Below are positions 10,628-18,114 of a stretch of DNA of 51,281 nucleotides, piece by piece. Each line of letters starts with the position of its first letter. The stretch's first letter is position 1. This DNA is from Rhodobacter sp. (GTDB lineage Bacteria; Pseudomonadota; Alphaproteobacteria; Rhodobacterales; Rhodobacteraceae), in assembly GCA_020250125.1 (NCBI GenBank), contig JADCEL010000062.1, positions 1 to 51,281 of the forward strand, in the 5' to 3' direction. Below the pieces are notes generated by a model. That model was given only the letters and a program-made list of their open reading frames with translations, ran no database searches and was not told where the DNA came from. The position numbers were made by a program, and so were the translations under genes.

Positions 10628-11353
10628 TCAGACCACGAATTGTCCGCCGTTGGCCGACACGGTTGATCCGGTGATGAACCCGGCATCATCTGCGGCCAGA
10701 AAGACCACGATGCGCGCAATCTCTTCCGGCTCGCCCAGACGGCCCACCGGAATCTGCGGAATGATCCGTTCGTTCAGCACTTTTTCGTCGATGGCGCGCA
10801 CCATTTCGGTGCCGATGTAGCCCGGGCAGATGGCGTTGACGGTAATCCCGGCCCGCGCACCTTCCTGGGCCAGCGCCTTGGTAAAGCCCAGATCGCCGGA
10901 TTTGGCGGCGGAATAGTTCGCCTGGCCTGCCTGCCCCTTTTGCCCGTTGATCGACGAGATGTTGATCACGCGCCCGAACTTGCGCTCGCGCATCCCCGGC
11001 CACAGCGGATGGGTCATGTTGAACAGGCCGGTCAGGTTGGTATCGATCACCTCTTTCCACTGGCCGGGCGTCATCTTGTGGAACATCGCGTCCCGCGTGA
11101 TGCCCGCATTGTTGACCAGCACATCGACCGGGCCAAGATCAGCCTCGACCTTGGCAATCCCCGCCACGCAGGCATCGTAATCGGCCACCGACCATTTGTA
11201 GGTCGCAATGCCGGTTGCCTTGGTAAAGGCCGCCGCCGCCTCGTCATTGCCGGCATAGTTTGCGGCAACGCTGTATCCCGCCGCCTTCAGGGCTACGGAA
11301 ATGGCCGCGCCAATGCCGCGCGATCCCCCGGTCACCAAAGCCATTCGTGCCAT
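10628..11353 (-). CDS. phaB: Acetoacetyl-CoA reductase
   Basis: A short-chain dehydrogenase that reduces acetoacetyl-CoA to (R)-3-hydroxybutyryl-CoA with NADPH, the second step of polyhydroxybutyrate synthesis. 241 aa. The Rossmann motif GGSRGIG is at 9-15, NNAG at 81-84, and the catalytic triad is S134, Y147, K151 (NYSAAKSG). PhaB-type signatures include AIYPGYIG-like ICPGYIGTEMV. ATG 11353 follows a GGAGGAG ribosome site; a longer frame adds five residues. It lies downstream of phaA with 108 bp between, holding a perfect palindrome. Confidence 0.96.
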   Translation of the reverse strand: MARMALVTGGSRGIGAAISVALKAAGYSVAANYAGNDEAAAAFTKATGIATYKWSVADYDACVAGIAKVEADLGPVDVLVNNAGITRDAMFHKMTPGQWKEVIDTNLTGLFNMTHPLWPGMRERKFGRVINISSINGQKGQAGQANYSAAKSGDLGFTKALAQEGARAGITVNAICPGYIGTEMVRAIDEKVLNERIIPQIPVGRLGEPEEIARIVVFLAADDAGFITGSTVSANGGQFVV

Positions 11354-11405
11354 GCTTGTCTCCTCCACCAGCGCGATATTGAAAGACTGTTATCGAAACG
11401 CAGAT

Positions 11406-11430
11406 TGATGCGCAATATTATTGCGCATCA
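11406..11430. promoter_or_regulatory. Perfect 11-bp inverted repeat between phaA and phaB
   Basis: TGATGCGCAAT, a 3-nt centre ATT, then ATTGCGCATCA. It stands 52 bp upstream of the phaB ATG and 31 bp past the phaA stop. It lacks a T-tract, so it is not a classical terminator. PHB regulators of the PhaR type bind TGC/GCA-type dyads, so an operator is possible; an mRNA-stabilising stem is the alternative. Confidence 0.5.
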
Positions 11431-11461
11431 ATCCCGGACCAAAGCCGGGGTCATGCGAAGG

Positions 11462-12637
11462 TCAGGGGCGTTCAAGGCACATGGCCACGCCCATGCCGCC
11501 GCCGATGCACAGGGTCGCCAGGCCGCGCCGGGCATCGCGCCGCTTCATCTCGTGCAGCAGCGTGTTCAGGATCCGCGCGCCAGAGGCCCCGATGGGGTGG
11601 CCGATGGCAATCGCGCCGCCGTTGACGTTCACAATCGCCGGGTCCCAGCCCATGTCCTTGTTTACCGCACAGGCCTGCGCGGCAAAGGCCTCGTTCGCCT
11701 CGACCAGATCAAGGTCCGCCGCCTTCCATCCCGCCTTTTCCAGCGCCTTGCGGCTGGCGAAGATCGGGCCCACGCCCATGATCGCCGGGTCCAGCCCGGC
11801 GGTGGCATAGGAGGCGATCCGGGCAAGCGGGGTCAGGCCGCGCCGCGCGGCCTCATCGGCGCTCATCAGCAGAACGGCGGCGGCACCGTCATTCAGGCCG
11901 CTTGCATTCCCCGCGGTTACGCTGCCGTCCCTGGCGAAGGCGGGCTTCAGCTTTGCCATCGCGTCCAGCGTGGCACCGTGGCGGATGTATTCATCGGCAT
12001 CCACCGTCACATCGCCCTTGCGGGTGCTGATGGTGAAGGGAACGATTTCTTCGGCGAACTTGCCTGCCTTTTGCGCGGCTTCGGCCTTGTTCTGGCTGGC
12101 CACGGCAAAGCTGTCCTGCATGTCGCGGCTGATCTGCCACTGGCTGGCGACGTTTTCGGCGGTCTGGCCCATGTGATAGCCGTTGAAGGCATCCCACAAC
12201 CCGTCCCTGATCATCGAATCGATGAACTTCATGTCGCCCATCTTGGTGCCCGCGCGCAGATGCGCGACATGGGGTGACAGGCTCATGCTTTCCTGCCCGC
12301 CCGCCACGACGATGGCGGAATCACCCAGCTGGATGTGCTGAGCGCCCAGCGCCACTGCGCGCAGCCCCGATCCGCAGACCTGGTTGATCGACCAGGCCGA
12401 AGCTTCCTGCGGCAAACCGGCCTTGATATGCGCCTGACGCGCCGGGTTCTGGCCCTGACCTGCGGTCAGCACCTGACCGAGGATGGTTTCGGAAACCTCG
12501 CCCTTTTCCACCCCGGCCCGGTCCACCACGGCTTCGACAACCTTTGCGCCCAGATCATGCGCGGGCGTATTGGCGAAAGCGCCGTTGAAGCTTCCGACGG
12601 CGGTCCGTGCGGCCGATACGATTACGACATTGGTCAT
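11462..12637 (-). CDS. phaA: Acetyl-CoA acetyltransferase (beta-ketothiolase)
   Basis: Condenses two acetyl-CoA to acetoacetyl-CoA, the first step of PHB synthesis. 391 aa, exactly typical. The nucleophile is C88 in [11 protein letters not shown]. The C-terminal catalytic motifs are [17 protein letters not shown] (His) and [14 protein letters not shown] (Cys). ATG 12637 gives the standard [15 protein letters not shown] start. Gene order phaA-phaB on one strand supports the PHB role over a purely degradative thiolase. No PHB synthase gene lies in this window. Confidence 0.96.
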   Translation of the reverse strand: MTNVVIVSAARTAVGSFNGAFANTPAHDLGAKVVEAVVDRAGVEKGEVSETILGQVLTAGQGQNPARQAHIKAGLPQEASAWSINQVCGSGLRAVALGAQHIQLGDSAIVVAGGQESMSLSPHVAHLRAGTKMGDMKFIDSMIRDGLWDAFNGYHMGQTAENVASQWQISRDMQDSFAVASQNKAEAAQKAGKFAEEIVPFTISTRKGDVTVDADEYIRHGATLDAMAKLKPAFARDGSVTAGNASGLNDGAAAVLLMSADEAARRGLTPLARIASYATAGLDPAIMGVGPIFASRKALEKAGWKAADLDLVEANEAFAAQACAVNKDMGWDPAIVNVNGGAIAIGHPIGASGARILNTLLHEMKRRDARRGLATLCIGGGMGVAMCLERP

Positions 12638-12750
12638 GCTGAAGGTCCTTTTTCCCGGGCCGGTCACGGCGGAACGCATCCGCCGCTTCGCAGCATGGCC
12701 TAAGCCGGGGGACAGTCAAGCGCAAGGCACAAGGGATGACTTTCGCCGCG

Positions 12751-13575
12751 TCACGCGCGCCGCCGCGCCTCGGCCCGGCCCGGTGCCTGTGCCGTCACCG
12801 GCATACCGAACAGATAGCCCTGAAGGCAATCCAGACCGTGCTGCCGCAGCCAGGCGGCCTCCTGGGCAAGCTCGACACCCTCGGCGACCACGACCATGTC
12901 GAACTGCCGCGCGATCATGACCAGGGCCCGGACCAGAATCTGGTTGTCCGCATTGCGGTGGACATTGGCGATGAACTGGCGGTCGATCTTGACCATGTCG
13001 AACGAAAAATCGCGGAAATAGCGGAACGAGGTCTGGCCCGCCCCGAAATCATCCAGCGCAAACGAGATGCCGCGCCGCTGCAGGCCGGTCATGAAGGCTG
13101 TGACAAGGTCCGGTCGGGCCATGGCAGAGGCTTCGGTGATCTCCAGGATCAGCCGTTCGGCAACAGTGTCGTCCAGCGCCAGCCCTGTTGCCAGCGTTTC
13201 CATCCAGCCCACCGCGCCGATCGACCGCGCAGACATGTTCACGGCCAGACGCAATCCGGGGTCATGCCGCAGCGCCTCCAGCCCAAGGGCCAGGGCGGCC
13301 CGGTCAAGCTGCTGCCCGGCATCCGTCGCCTCGACCGCGGCGATGAACTCGCGCGCCGGCACCGGGCGACCCGAGACATCCAGGACGCGGATCAGCCCTT
13401 CGTGATAGGCGATCCGGTTCGGATCACCGGCCTGGACCACCGGCTGAAGCGCCAGGGCAATCCGGTTGCCTTGCAGGGCCTGCCGCACCATCGCCAGGGT
13501 CGCACCGTCTTTTTCGGAAAGCGTCACGGCAAGCGGCTGGTCCGCCTTCTGCCGGGTGTCTGTTTCTGTCGACAT
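12751..13575 (-). CDS. Stand-alone EAL-domain c-di-GMP phosphodiesterase
   Basis: A 274-aa protein with an EAL domain over nearly its whole length and no recognisable sensor domain. The signature is EGLIR (E59) rather than EALxR. The other expected residues are present: N113 (NMSARS), E145 (EITEAS), D175-D176 (DDFGAG), K196 (KIDRQF), E232 (AEGVE) and Q252 (QGYLFG). It is therefore probably an active phosphodiesterase that linearises c-di-GMP in the cytoplasm. The first 25 residues are polar. It is divergent from tag. Confidence 0.92.
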   Translation of the reverse strand: MSTETDTRQKADQPLAVTLSEKDGATLAMVRQALQGNRIALALQPVVQAGDPNRIAYHEGLIRVLDVSGRPVPAREFIAAVEATDAGQQLDRAALALGLEALRHDPGLRLAVNMSARSIGAVGWMETLATGLALDDTVAERLILEITEASAMARPDLVTAFMTGLQRRGISFALDDFGAGQTSFRYFRDFSFDMVKIDRQFIANVHRNADNQILVRALVMIARQFDMVVVAEGVELAQEAAWLRQHGLDCLQGYLFGMPVTAQAPGRAEARRRA

Positions 13576-13642
13576 GGATTGATCCTGGCCCTGGGTGGTG
13601 CGATCCTGCGGCCACAGCCCTGAACATCAGGTTAACCCGGTC

Positions 13643-14242
13643 ATGCCCACAGACATGTTGCCCCCAGGACCCGCGCGTTGCCCGTGGTGCGGCACGGACC
13701 CGGTTTATGTCGCCTACCACGACCGGGAATGGGGCGTGCCGGAACGTGGCAGCCGCGCGCTGTGGGAAAAACTTGTGCTGGACGGGTTTCAGGCCGGGCT
13801 GTCCTGGATCACGATCCTGCGCAAGCGCGACGCGTTCCGGGCGGCCTTCGCCGGGTTCGATCCGCGCACCGTTGCCCGCTGGGGCGAACCTGAGGTGCAA
13901 AGGCTTCTGGGCAATGCCGGCATTGTCCGCCACCGGGGCAAGATCGAGGCTGCAATCCAGTCCGCCCGCGCCTGGGAACGAATCGAGGACCGGCAGGGAT
14001 TTTCCGGTTTCATCTGGCAGCACACCGACGGGCAGCCCGTGCAGAACCGGTTCCGCACCCCGGCAGAGGTGCCTGCGGAAACCGATGTGTCCCGCCGCCT
14101 GTCCAGGGCGCTGAAGGCGGAAGGAATCCGGTTCAGCGGCCCGACGATTGTCTATGCCTTCCTGCAGGCGGCAGGCGTGGTGAACGACCATCTGCTGACC
14201 TGTCCCCGCCATGCCGAGGTTGCCGCCCTGGCGCAGGGCTGA
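13643..14242 (+). CDS. tag: DNA-3-methyladenine glycosylase I
   Basis: Excises 3-methyladenine from alkylated DNA (base excision repair). About 199 aa. The N-terminal [21 protein letters not shown] holds the zinc-ligand Cys and the base-pocket Tyr/Trp residues. [18 protein letters not shown] is the family's helix-hairpin-helix region. The C-terminal [11 protein letters not shown] contributes the zinc His and Cys. ATG 13643 was chosen; ATG 13655 (MLPPGPARC) is a possible shorter start. Confidence 0.95.
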   Translation: MPTDMLPPGPARCPWCGTDPVYVAYHDREWGVPERGSRALWEKLVLDGFQAGLSWITILRKRDAFRAAFAGFDPRTVARWGEPEVQRLLGNAGIVRHRGKIEAAIQSARAWERIEDRQGFSGFIWQHTDGQPVQNRFRTPAEVPAETDVSRRLSRALKAEGIRFSGPTIVYAFLQAAGVVNDHLLTCPRHAEVAALAQG

Positions 14243-14253
14243 CGGCGCGGCGG

Positions 14254-14802
14254 CTACTGCCCCGCCACCAGCGCGCCCAGCACCGCCCGCGCGCTGGCGC
14301 TGTCCCATTCGGCGTCGCCGGTCAGGCGGGCCACCTCGCGCCCCTCGGGGTTCAGGATCACCGTCACCGGCAGCCCCAGCACACCCATGTTGCGCGCCAG
14401 TTCCGACCTGGGGTCGCGCAGGACGGGAAGGGCCGTCACCCCGGCCTCGCCGTAGAATTTCGCAATTGCCGCGACCGAATTGCGGCCCGTCGCCACCGGC
14501 AGAACGGCGATCTCGGGCATGGCGGCCTGCAGCCGGTCAAGCGTGGGCATTTCATGCCGGCAGGGGGCGCACCAGGTGGCCCAGAAGTTCAGCACCACCC
14601 ACTGTCCCCGCCAGTCGGACAGCAGACGTTCCGTGCCATCCCCATCCTCAATGGCAATGGCCGGTACATCCGCCGCCTCGGCGCTGAACATAAGCTTCTT
14701 CATGTCGCCCTCGCGCAGCGCTTCGGCGGCAGGCCCGGCAAGGGCGGTGTTTGCAGTAAGGCACAGGGCCGTATAAAGACCGATCACAACACGGTGCAGC
14801 AT
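14254..14802 (-). CDS. TlpA/ResA-like periplasmic thioredoxin
   Basis: A 182-aa thioredoxin-fold protein with an N-terminal signal peptide or anchor ([22 protein letters not shown]) and the redox motif W77-C78-A-P-C81 in [16 protein letters not shown] cis-proline loop (GLPVTVI) follows. It is a probable periplasmic thiol reductant, for example for cytochrome c or copper-site maturation; the client is unknown. Start at 14802 is set by GGAGGG 4 nt upstream and the signal peptide. It is divergent from argH with only 21 bp between the start codons. Confidence 0.92.
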   Translation of the reverse strand: MLHRVVIGLYTALCLTANTALAGPAAEALREGDMKKLMFSAEAADVPAIAIEDGDGTERLLSDWRGQWVVLNFWATWCAPCRHEMPTLDRLQAAMPEIAVLPVATGRNSVAAIAKFYGEAGVTALPVLRDPRSELARNMGVLGLPVTVILNPEGREVARLTGDAEWDSASARAVLGALVAGQ

Positions 14803-14823
14803 TATCCCTCCAAGGGGCCCCAG

Positions 14824-16236
14824 ATGACCAACCCGCCCCAGTCCCCCCCGGCCCCCGCCGCGAATGCGATGTGGGGCGGGCGTTTCGCCGCCGGACCGGA
14901 TGCCATCATGCAGGCGATTAACGCCTCTGTCGGTTTTGACCGGCGGCTTTACGCACAGGATATCCAAGGCTCGCGCGCCCATGCCGCCATGCTGGCGGCC
15001 ACAGGCATCCTGACCAATAAGGACGCCGAGGCGATCGGGGAAGGCCTGCTCACGGTCTTGTCAGAGATCGAGACAGGCACCTTCCGGTTTCGCACCGATC
15101 TGGAAGACATCCACATGAATGTGGAGGCGCGGCTGAAAGAGCTGATCGGCGAACCAGCGGGGCGGCTGCACACCGCGCGCAGCCGCAATGATCAGGTGGC
15201 GGTCGATTTCCGCCTGTGGGTCCGCGATCAGTGCGATGCCGCGATCACCGGGATCGAGGGCTTGATGCGCGCCTTCCTGGCGCAGGCCGATGCCGGGGCG
15301 GACTGGGTGATGCCCGGGTTCACCCATCTGCAAACCGCCCAGCCGGTGACCTGGGGCCACCACATGCTGGCCTATGTCGAAATGCTGTCGCGCGACCGGT
15401 CGCGCTTTGCCGATGCGCGCGCGCGGATGAACGAATGCCCGCTGGGGGCGGCGGCGCTGGCCGGAACATCCTTTCCGATTGACCGGCACGCCACGGCGGC
15501 GGCCCTTGGCTTTGCCCGGCCCACCGCCAATTCGCTGGATTCGGTATCGGACCGCGATTTCGCGCTGGAATTCCTGTCGGCGGCCGGCATCTGCGCCATG
15601 CACCTGTCGCGCTTTGCCGAAGAATTGGTGATCTGGTCTTCGGCGCAGTTCCGCTTTGTCCGCCTGTCAGACCGCTGGACGACCGGCAGCAGCATCATGC
15701 CGCAGAAGAAGAACCCCGACGCCGCCGAATTGCTGCGCGCCAAGCTGGGGCGCATCCTTGGCGCGACGGTGGCGCTGTTTACGGTGATGAAGGGCCTGCC
15801 GCTGACCTATTCCAAGGACATGCAGGAAGACAAGGAACAGGTCTTCGACGCCGCCGATACGCTGATGCTGGCGCTGGCGGCGATGACCGGCATGGTGGGC
15901 GACATGACGGCAAACCGCGAAAGCCTGGCGGCCGCCGCCGCCGCCGGCTTTTCCACCGCCACCGATCTGGCCGACTGGCTGGTGCGCGAACTTGGCCTGC
16001 CCTTCCGCGAGGCGCATCATGTGACGGGCACGCTGGTGGCCCGGGCAGAGGCGCTGGGCGTGGATTTGCCGGGGCTGACGCTGGCACAGATGCAGGCGGT
16101 CCATCCCGGCATCACCGGCGGCGTGTTCACCGTGCTGGGGGTGGACAATTCGGTTGCCAGCCGCACATCCTATGGCGGGACCGCGCCGTCACAGGTCCGC
16201 CGTCAGGTTGCCCGCTGGAAAGAGGTGCTTGCATGA
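14824..16236 (+). CDS. argH: Argininosuccinate lyase
   Basis: Splits argininosuccinate into arginine and fumarate, the last step of arginine synthesis. 470 aa; fumarase/aspartase superfamily. Motifs include MWGGRF near the N-terminus, [12 protein letters not shown], the TH of [12 protein letters not shown], and the flexible signature loop [12 protein letters not shown]. An unusual Pro/Ala-rich N-terminal extension ([13 protein letters not shown]) precedes the conserved core. The stop overlaps the lipoprotein ATG (ATGA). Its ribosome site AAGGGG lies next to that of the divergent thioredoxin gene. Confidence 0.97.
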   Translation: MTNPPQSPPAPAANAMWGGRFAAGPDAIMQAINASVGFDRRLYAQDIQGSRAHAAMLAATGILTNKDAEAIGEGLLTVLSEIETGTFRFRTDLEDIHMNVEARLKELIGEPAGRLHTARSRNDQVAVDFRLWVRDQCDAAITGIEGLMRAFLAQADAGADWVMPGFTHLQTAQPVTWGHHMLAYVEMLSRDRSRFADARARMNECPLGAAALAGTSFPIDRHATAAALGFARPTANSLDSVSDRDFALEFLSAAGICAMHLSRFAEELVIWSSAQFRFVRLSDRWTTGSSIMPQKKNPDAAELLRAKLGRILGATVALFTVMKGLPLTYSKDMQEDKEQVFDAADTLMLALAAMTGMVGDMTANRESLAAAAAAGFSTATDLADWLVRELGLPFREAHHVTGTLVARAEALGVDLPGLTLAQMQAVHPGITGGVFTVLGVDNSVASRTSYGGTAPSQVRRQVARWKEVLA

Positions 16237-16379
16237 CCCGCTGTTTCGCCGCCCTTGCCGTTCTTGCCGCCCTTGCGGGCTGCGGGGCCGACGGCCCGCC
16301 ACTGCGCCCGTCGGACGCCCCCGCAAGCGGCATTGCCGTGACCGGAGAGGCGCGCATGGGCGTGGTGACAAACCAATGA
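16233..16379 (+). CDS. LptM-like small lipoprotein
   Basis: A 48-aa lipoprotein. The N-terminus [17 protein letters not shown] is a lipoprotein signal peptide with a lipobox LAGC. The residues after the acylated Cys (GADGPPLRP) match the short conserved CGxxGPLxxP pattern of LptM/YifL-type lipoproteins, which help LptD oxidation during LPS-transport assembly. Genes of this type often lie between argH and lysA or next to dapF. Both ends are coupled by ATGA overlaps (argH upstream, DUF2834 gene downstream). The specific LptM role is inferred. Confidence 0.78.
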   Translation: MTRCFAALAVLAALAGCGADGPPLRPSDAPASGIAVTGEARMGVVTNQ

Positions 16380-16696
16380 TCGCGCCGCTGCGCCTTGTCT
16401 GGCTGGCCCTGGCGGTTTGGGGGGCCATCCACCCGATGTACTGGTTCCTGCGCTATATGCGGGAAAGCGGCACCGGGCTGGGCGGGCTGATCGACGCCTG
16501 GTATGTCAACGCCTCGACCACCGGCCTGACATGGGACCTGACCATCGCGGCCATCGCGCTGACGGTCTGGATAGTGGCCGAAACGGTGTCACGACGGGCA
16601 TGGCCGAACCTGATCGCCATTCCGGCCACCTTCTGCATCGGCGTGTCCTGCGGCCTGCCGCTGTATCTGTTCCTGCGCAGCAGGCCCACCGCCTGA
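16376..16696 (+). CDS. DUF2834-type membrane protein
   Basis: A 106-aa protein with three predicted membrane helices (about 5-22, 49-70, 80-100). The IHPMYWFLRYMRESG and WYVNASTTGLTWDLTIA segments match the DUF2834 pattern. Function unknown. Its ATG overlaps the lipoprotein stop, so it lies inside the argH-lysA operon. Confidence 0.82.
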   Translation: MIAPLRLVWLALAVWGAIHPMYWFLRYMRESGTGLGGLIDAWYVNASTTGLTWDLTIAAIALTVWIVAETVSRRAWPNLIAIPATFCIGVSCGLPLYLFLRSRPTA

Positions 16697-16735
16697 TCGA
16701 CCTGGCTTCTTTTCGGCAGAAATACCCCGGGGGTG

Positions 16736-16755
16736 CGGGGGCTGGCCCCCGCTGC
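16736..16755. repeat. GC-rich hairpin between the DUF2834 gene and lysA
   Basis: GCGGGGGC and GCCCCCGC arms around a 2-3 nt loop, preceded by CCCCGGGGG. It stands in the 130-bp gap before lysA. Similar G-tract hairpins are common between Rhodobacterales genes. It has no T-tract, so terminator function is doubtful. Confidence 0.45.
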
Positions 16756-16826
16756 GCGCTTTGGACAATTGCGCGGCGCTGACCTTCTGCTACACCCGCC
16801 ACACCCGCCCCCTGACAGGACCCGGC

Positions 16827-18092
16827 ATGGACCACTTCCTTTACCGCAACGGCCAGCTTCATGCCGAAGACGTGCCCCTGGCCGAGATTGCGGCCACCGT
16901 CGGCACGCCGTTCTACTGCTATTCGACCGCCACGCTGACGCGCCATTACCGCCTGTTCACCGAGGCGCTGTCGCCGCTGCCGCATCTGGTGTGCTTTGCG
17001 GTCAAGTCGCTGTCGAATGTGGCGGTGCTGAAAACGCTGGCCGGTCTGGGGGCGGGCATGGATGTGGTGTCGGGCGGGGAATACCGCCGGGCCCGGGCGG
17101 CGGGCGTGCCGGGCGACCGCATCGTGTTTTCCGGGGTGGGAAAGACGCGCGAGGAGATGCGTCTGGCGCTGACCGAAGGCATCCGCCAGGTCAATGTCGA
17201 ATCCGAACCCGAATTGCGCGCCCTGTCCGAGGTCTGCGTCAGCCTGGGGGTGACCGCGCCGGTCACGCTGCGCGTCAACCCCGATGTCGATGCCCGCACC
17301 CATGAAAAGATCGCAACGGGGCGCAAGGAAGACAAGTTCGGCATCCCGATCAGCCGTGCGCCGGAAATCTATGCCGAAGCTGCCGCCCTGCCGGGGATCG
17401 AGGTGGTGGGGATCGACGTGCATATCGGCAGCCAGCTGACCGCGCTGGAGCCGTTTGAGCAGGCCTATCTTAAGGTTGCCGACCTGACGCAGCGCCTGCG
17501 CGCCGAAGGGCATGACATCCGCCGCCTGGACCTGGGCGGCGGGCTTGGCATTCCCTACAGCCGGTCGAATGACGCGCCGCCCCTGCCGCTGGATTACGGC
17601 GCGCTGATCAAGCGCACCGTCGGCCATCTGGGCTGCGAGATCGAGATCGAGCCGGGGCGGCTGATCTCGGGCAATGCCGGTGTGCTGGTGGCCAGCGTCG
17701 TTTACGTCAAGCAGGGCGAAGGGCGGGATTTCCTGATCCTGGACGCCGCCATGAATGATCTGATCCGCCCGTCGATGTATGGCGCGCATCACGACATCGT
17801 GCCATTGGCGGAACCGACCGTGGCCGTTCAGCCGCATCTTTATGATGTGGTCGGCCCGGTCTGTGAAAGCGGTGATACCTTTGCCAGGGCGCGCGCCCTG
17901 CCTGCCCTGCGCGAGGGCGATCTTGTCGCCTTCCGCTCTGCCGGGGCTTATGGTGCTGTCATGGCCTCTGAATACAACACCCGGCCGCTGATTCCAGAGG
18001 TTCTGGTGAAAGAGGATCACTTCGCCGTCATCAGGGCGCGACCAAGCTTTGACGAAATGCTTGCGCGCGATACTCTTCCCCCATGGCTGTAA
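16827..18092 (+). CDS. lysA: Diaminopimelate decarboxylase
   Basis: PLP enzyme that decarboxylates meso-diaminopimelate to L-lysine. 421 aa; alanine-racemase-like barrel plus beta domain. The PLP lysine is K60 in CFAVKSLSN. DVHIGSQL and LDLGGGLGIPY bind the phosphate. EIEPGRLISGNAGVL and GPVCESGDTFA complete the active site (the Cys/Glu/Ser motif from the partner subunit). ATG 16827 was chosen because MDHFLYRNGQLHAEDVPL is the family start; the frame is open further upstream. Confidence 0.97.
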   Translation: MDHFLYRNGQLHAEDVPLAEIAATVGTPFYCYSTATLTRHYRLFTEALSPLPHLVCFAVKSLSNVAVLKTLAGLGAGMDVVSGGEYRRARAAGVPGDRIVFSGVGKTREEMRLALTEGIRQVNVESEPELRALSEVCVSLGVTAPVTLRVNPDVDARTHEKIATGRKEDKFGIPISRAPEIYAEAAALPGIEVVGIDVHIGSQLTALEPFEQAYLKVADLTQRLRAEGHDIRRLDLGGGLGIPYSRSNDAPPLPLDYGALIKRTVGHLGCEIEIEPGRLISGNAGVLVASVVYVKQGEGRDFLILDAAMNDLIRPSMYGAHHDIVPLAEPTVAVQPHLYDVVGPVCESGDTFARARALPALREGDLVAFRSAGAYGAVMASEYNTRPLIPEVLVKEDHFAVIRARPSFDEMLARDTLPPWL

Positions 18093-18114
18093 CGGCCGCA
18101 ACCAGGCAGAGGGC

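Noticed and set aside
16736-16755. Terminator before lysA
   Set aside because: A hairpin is present but no T-tract follows; kept only as a repeat.
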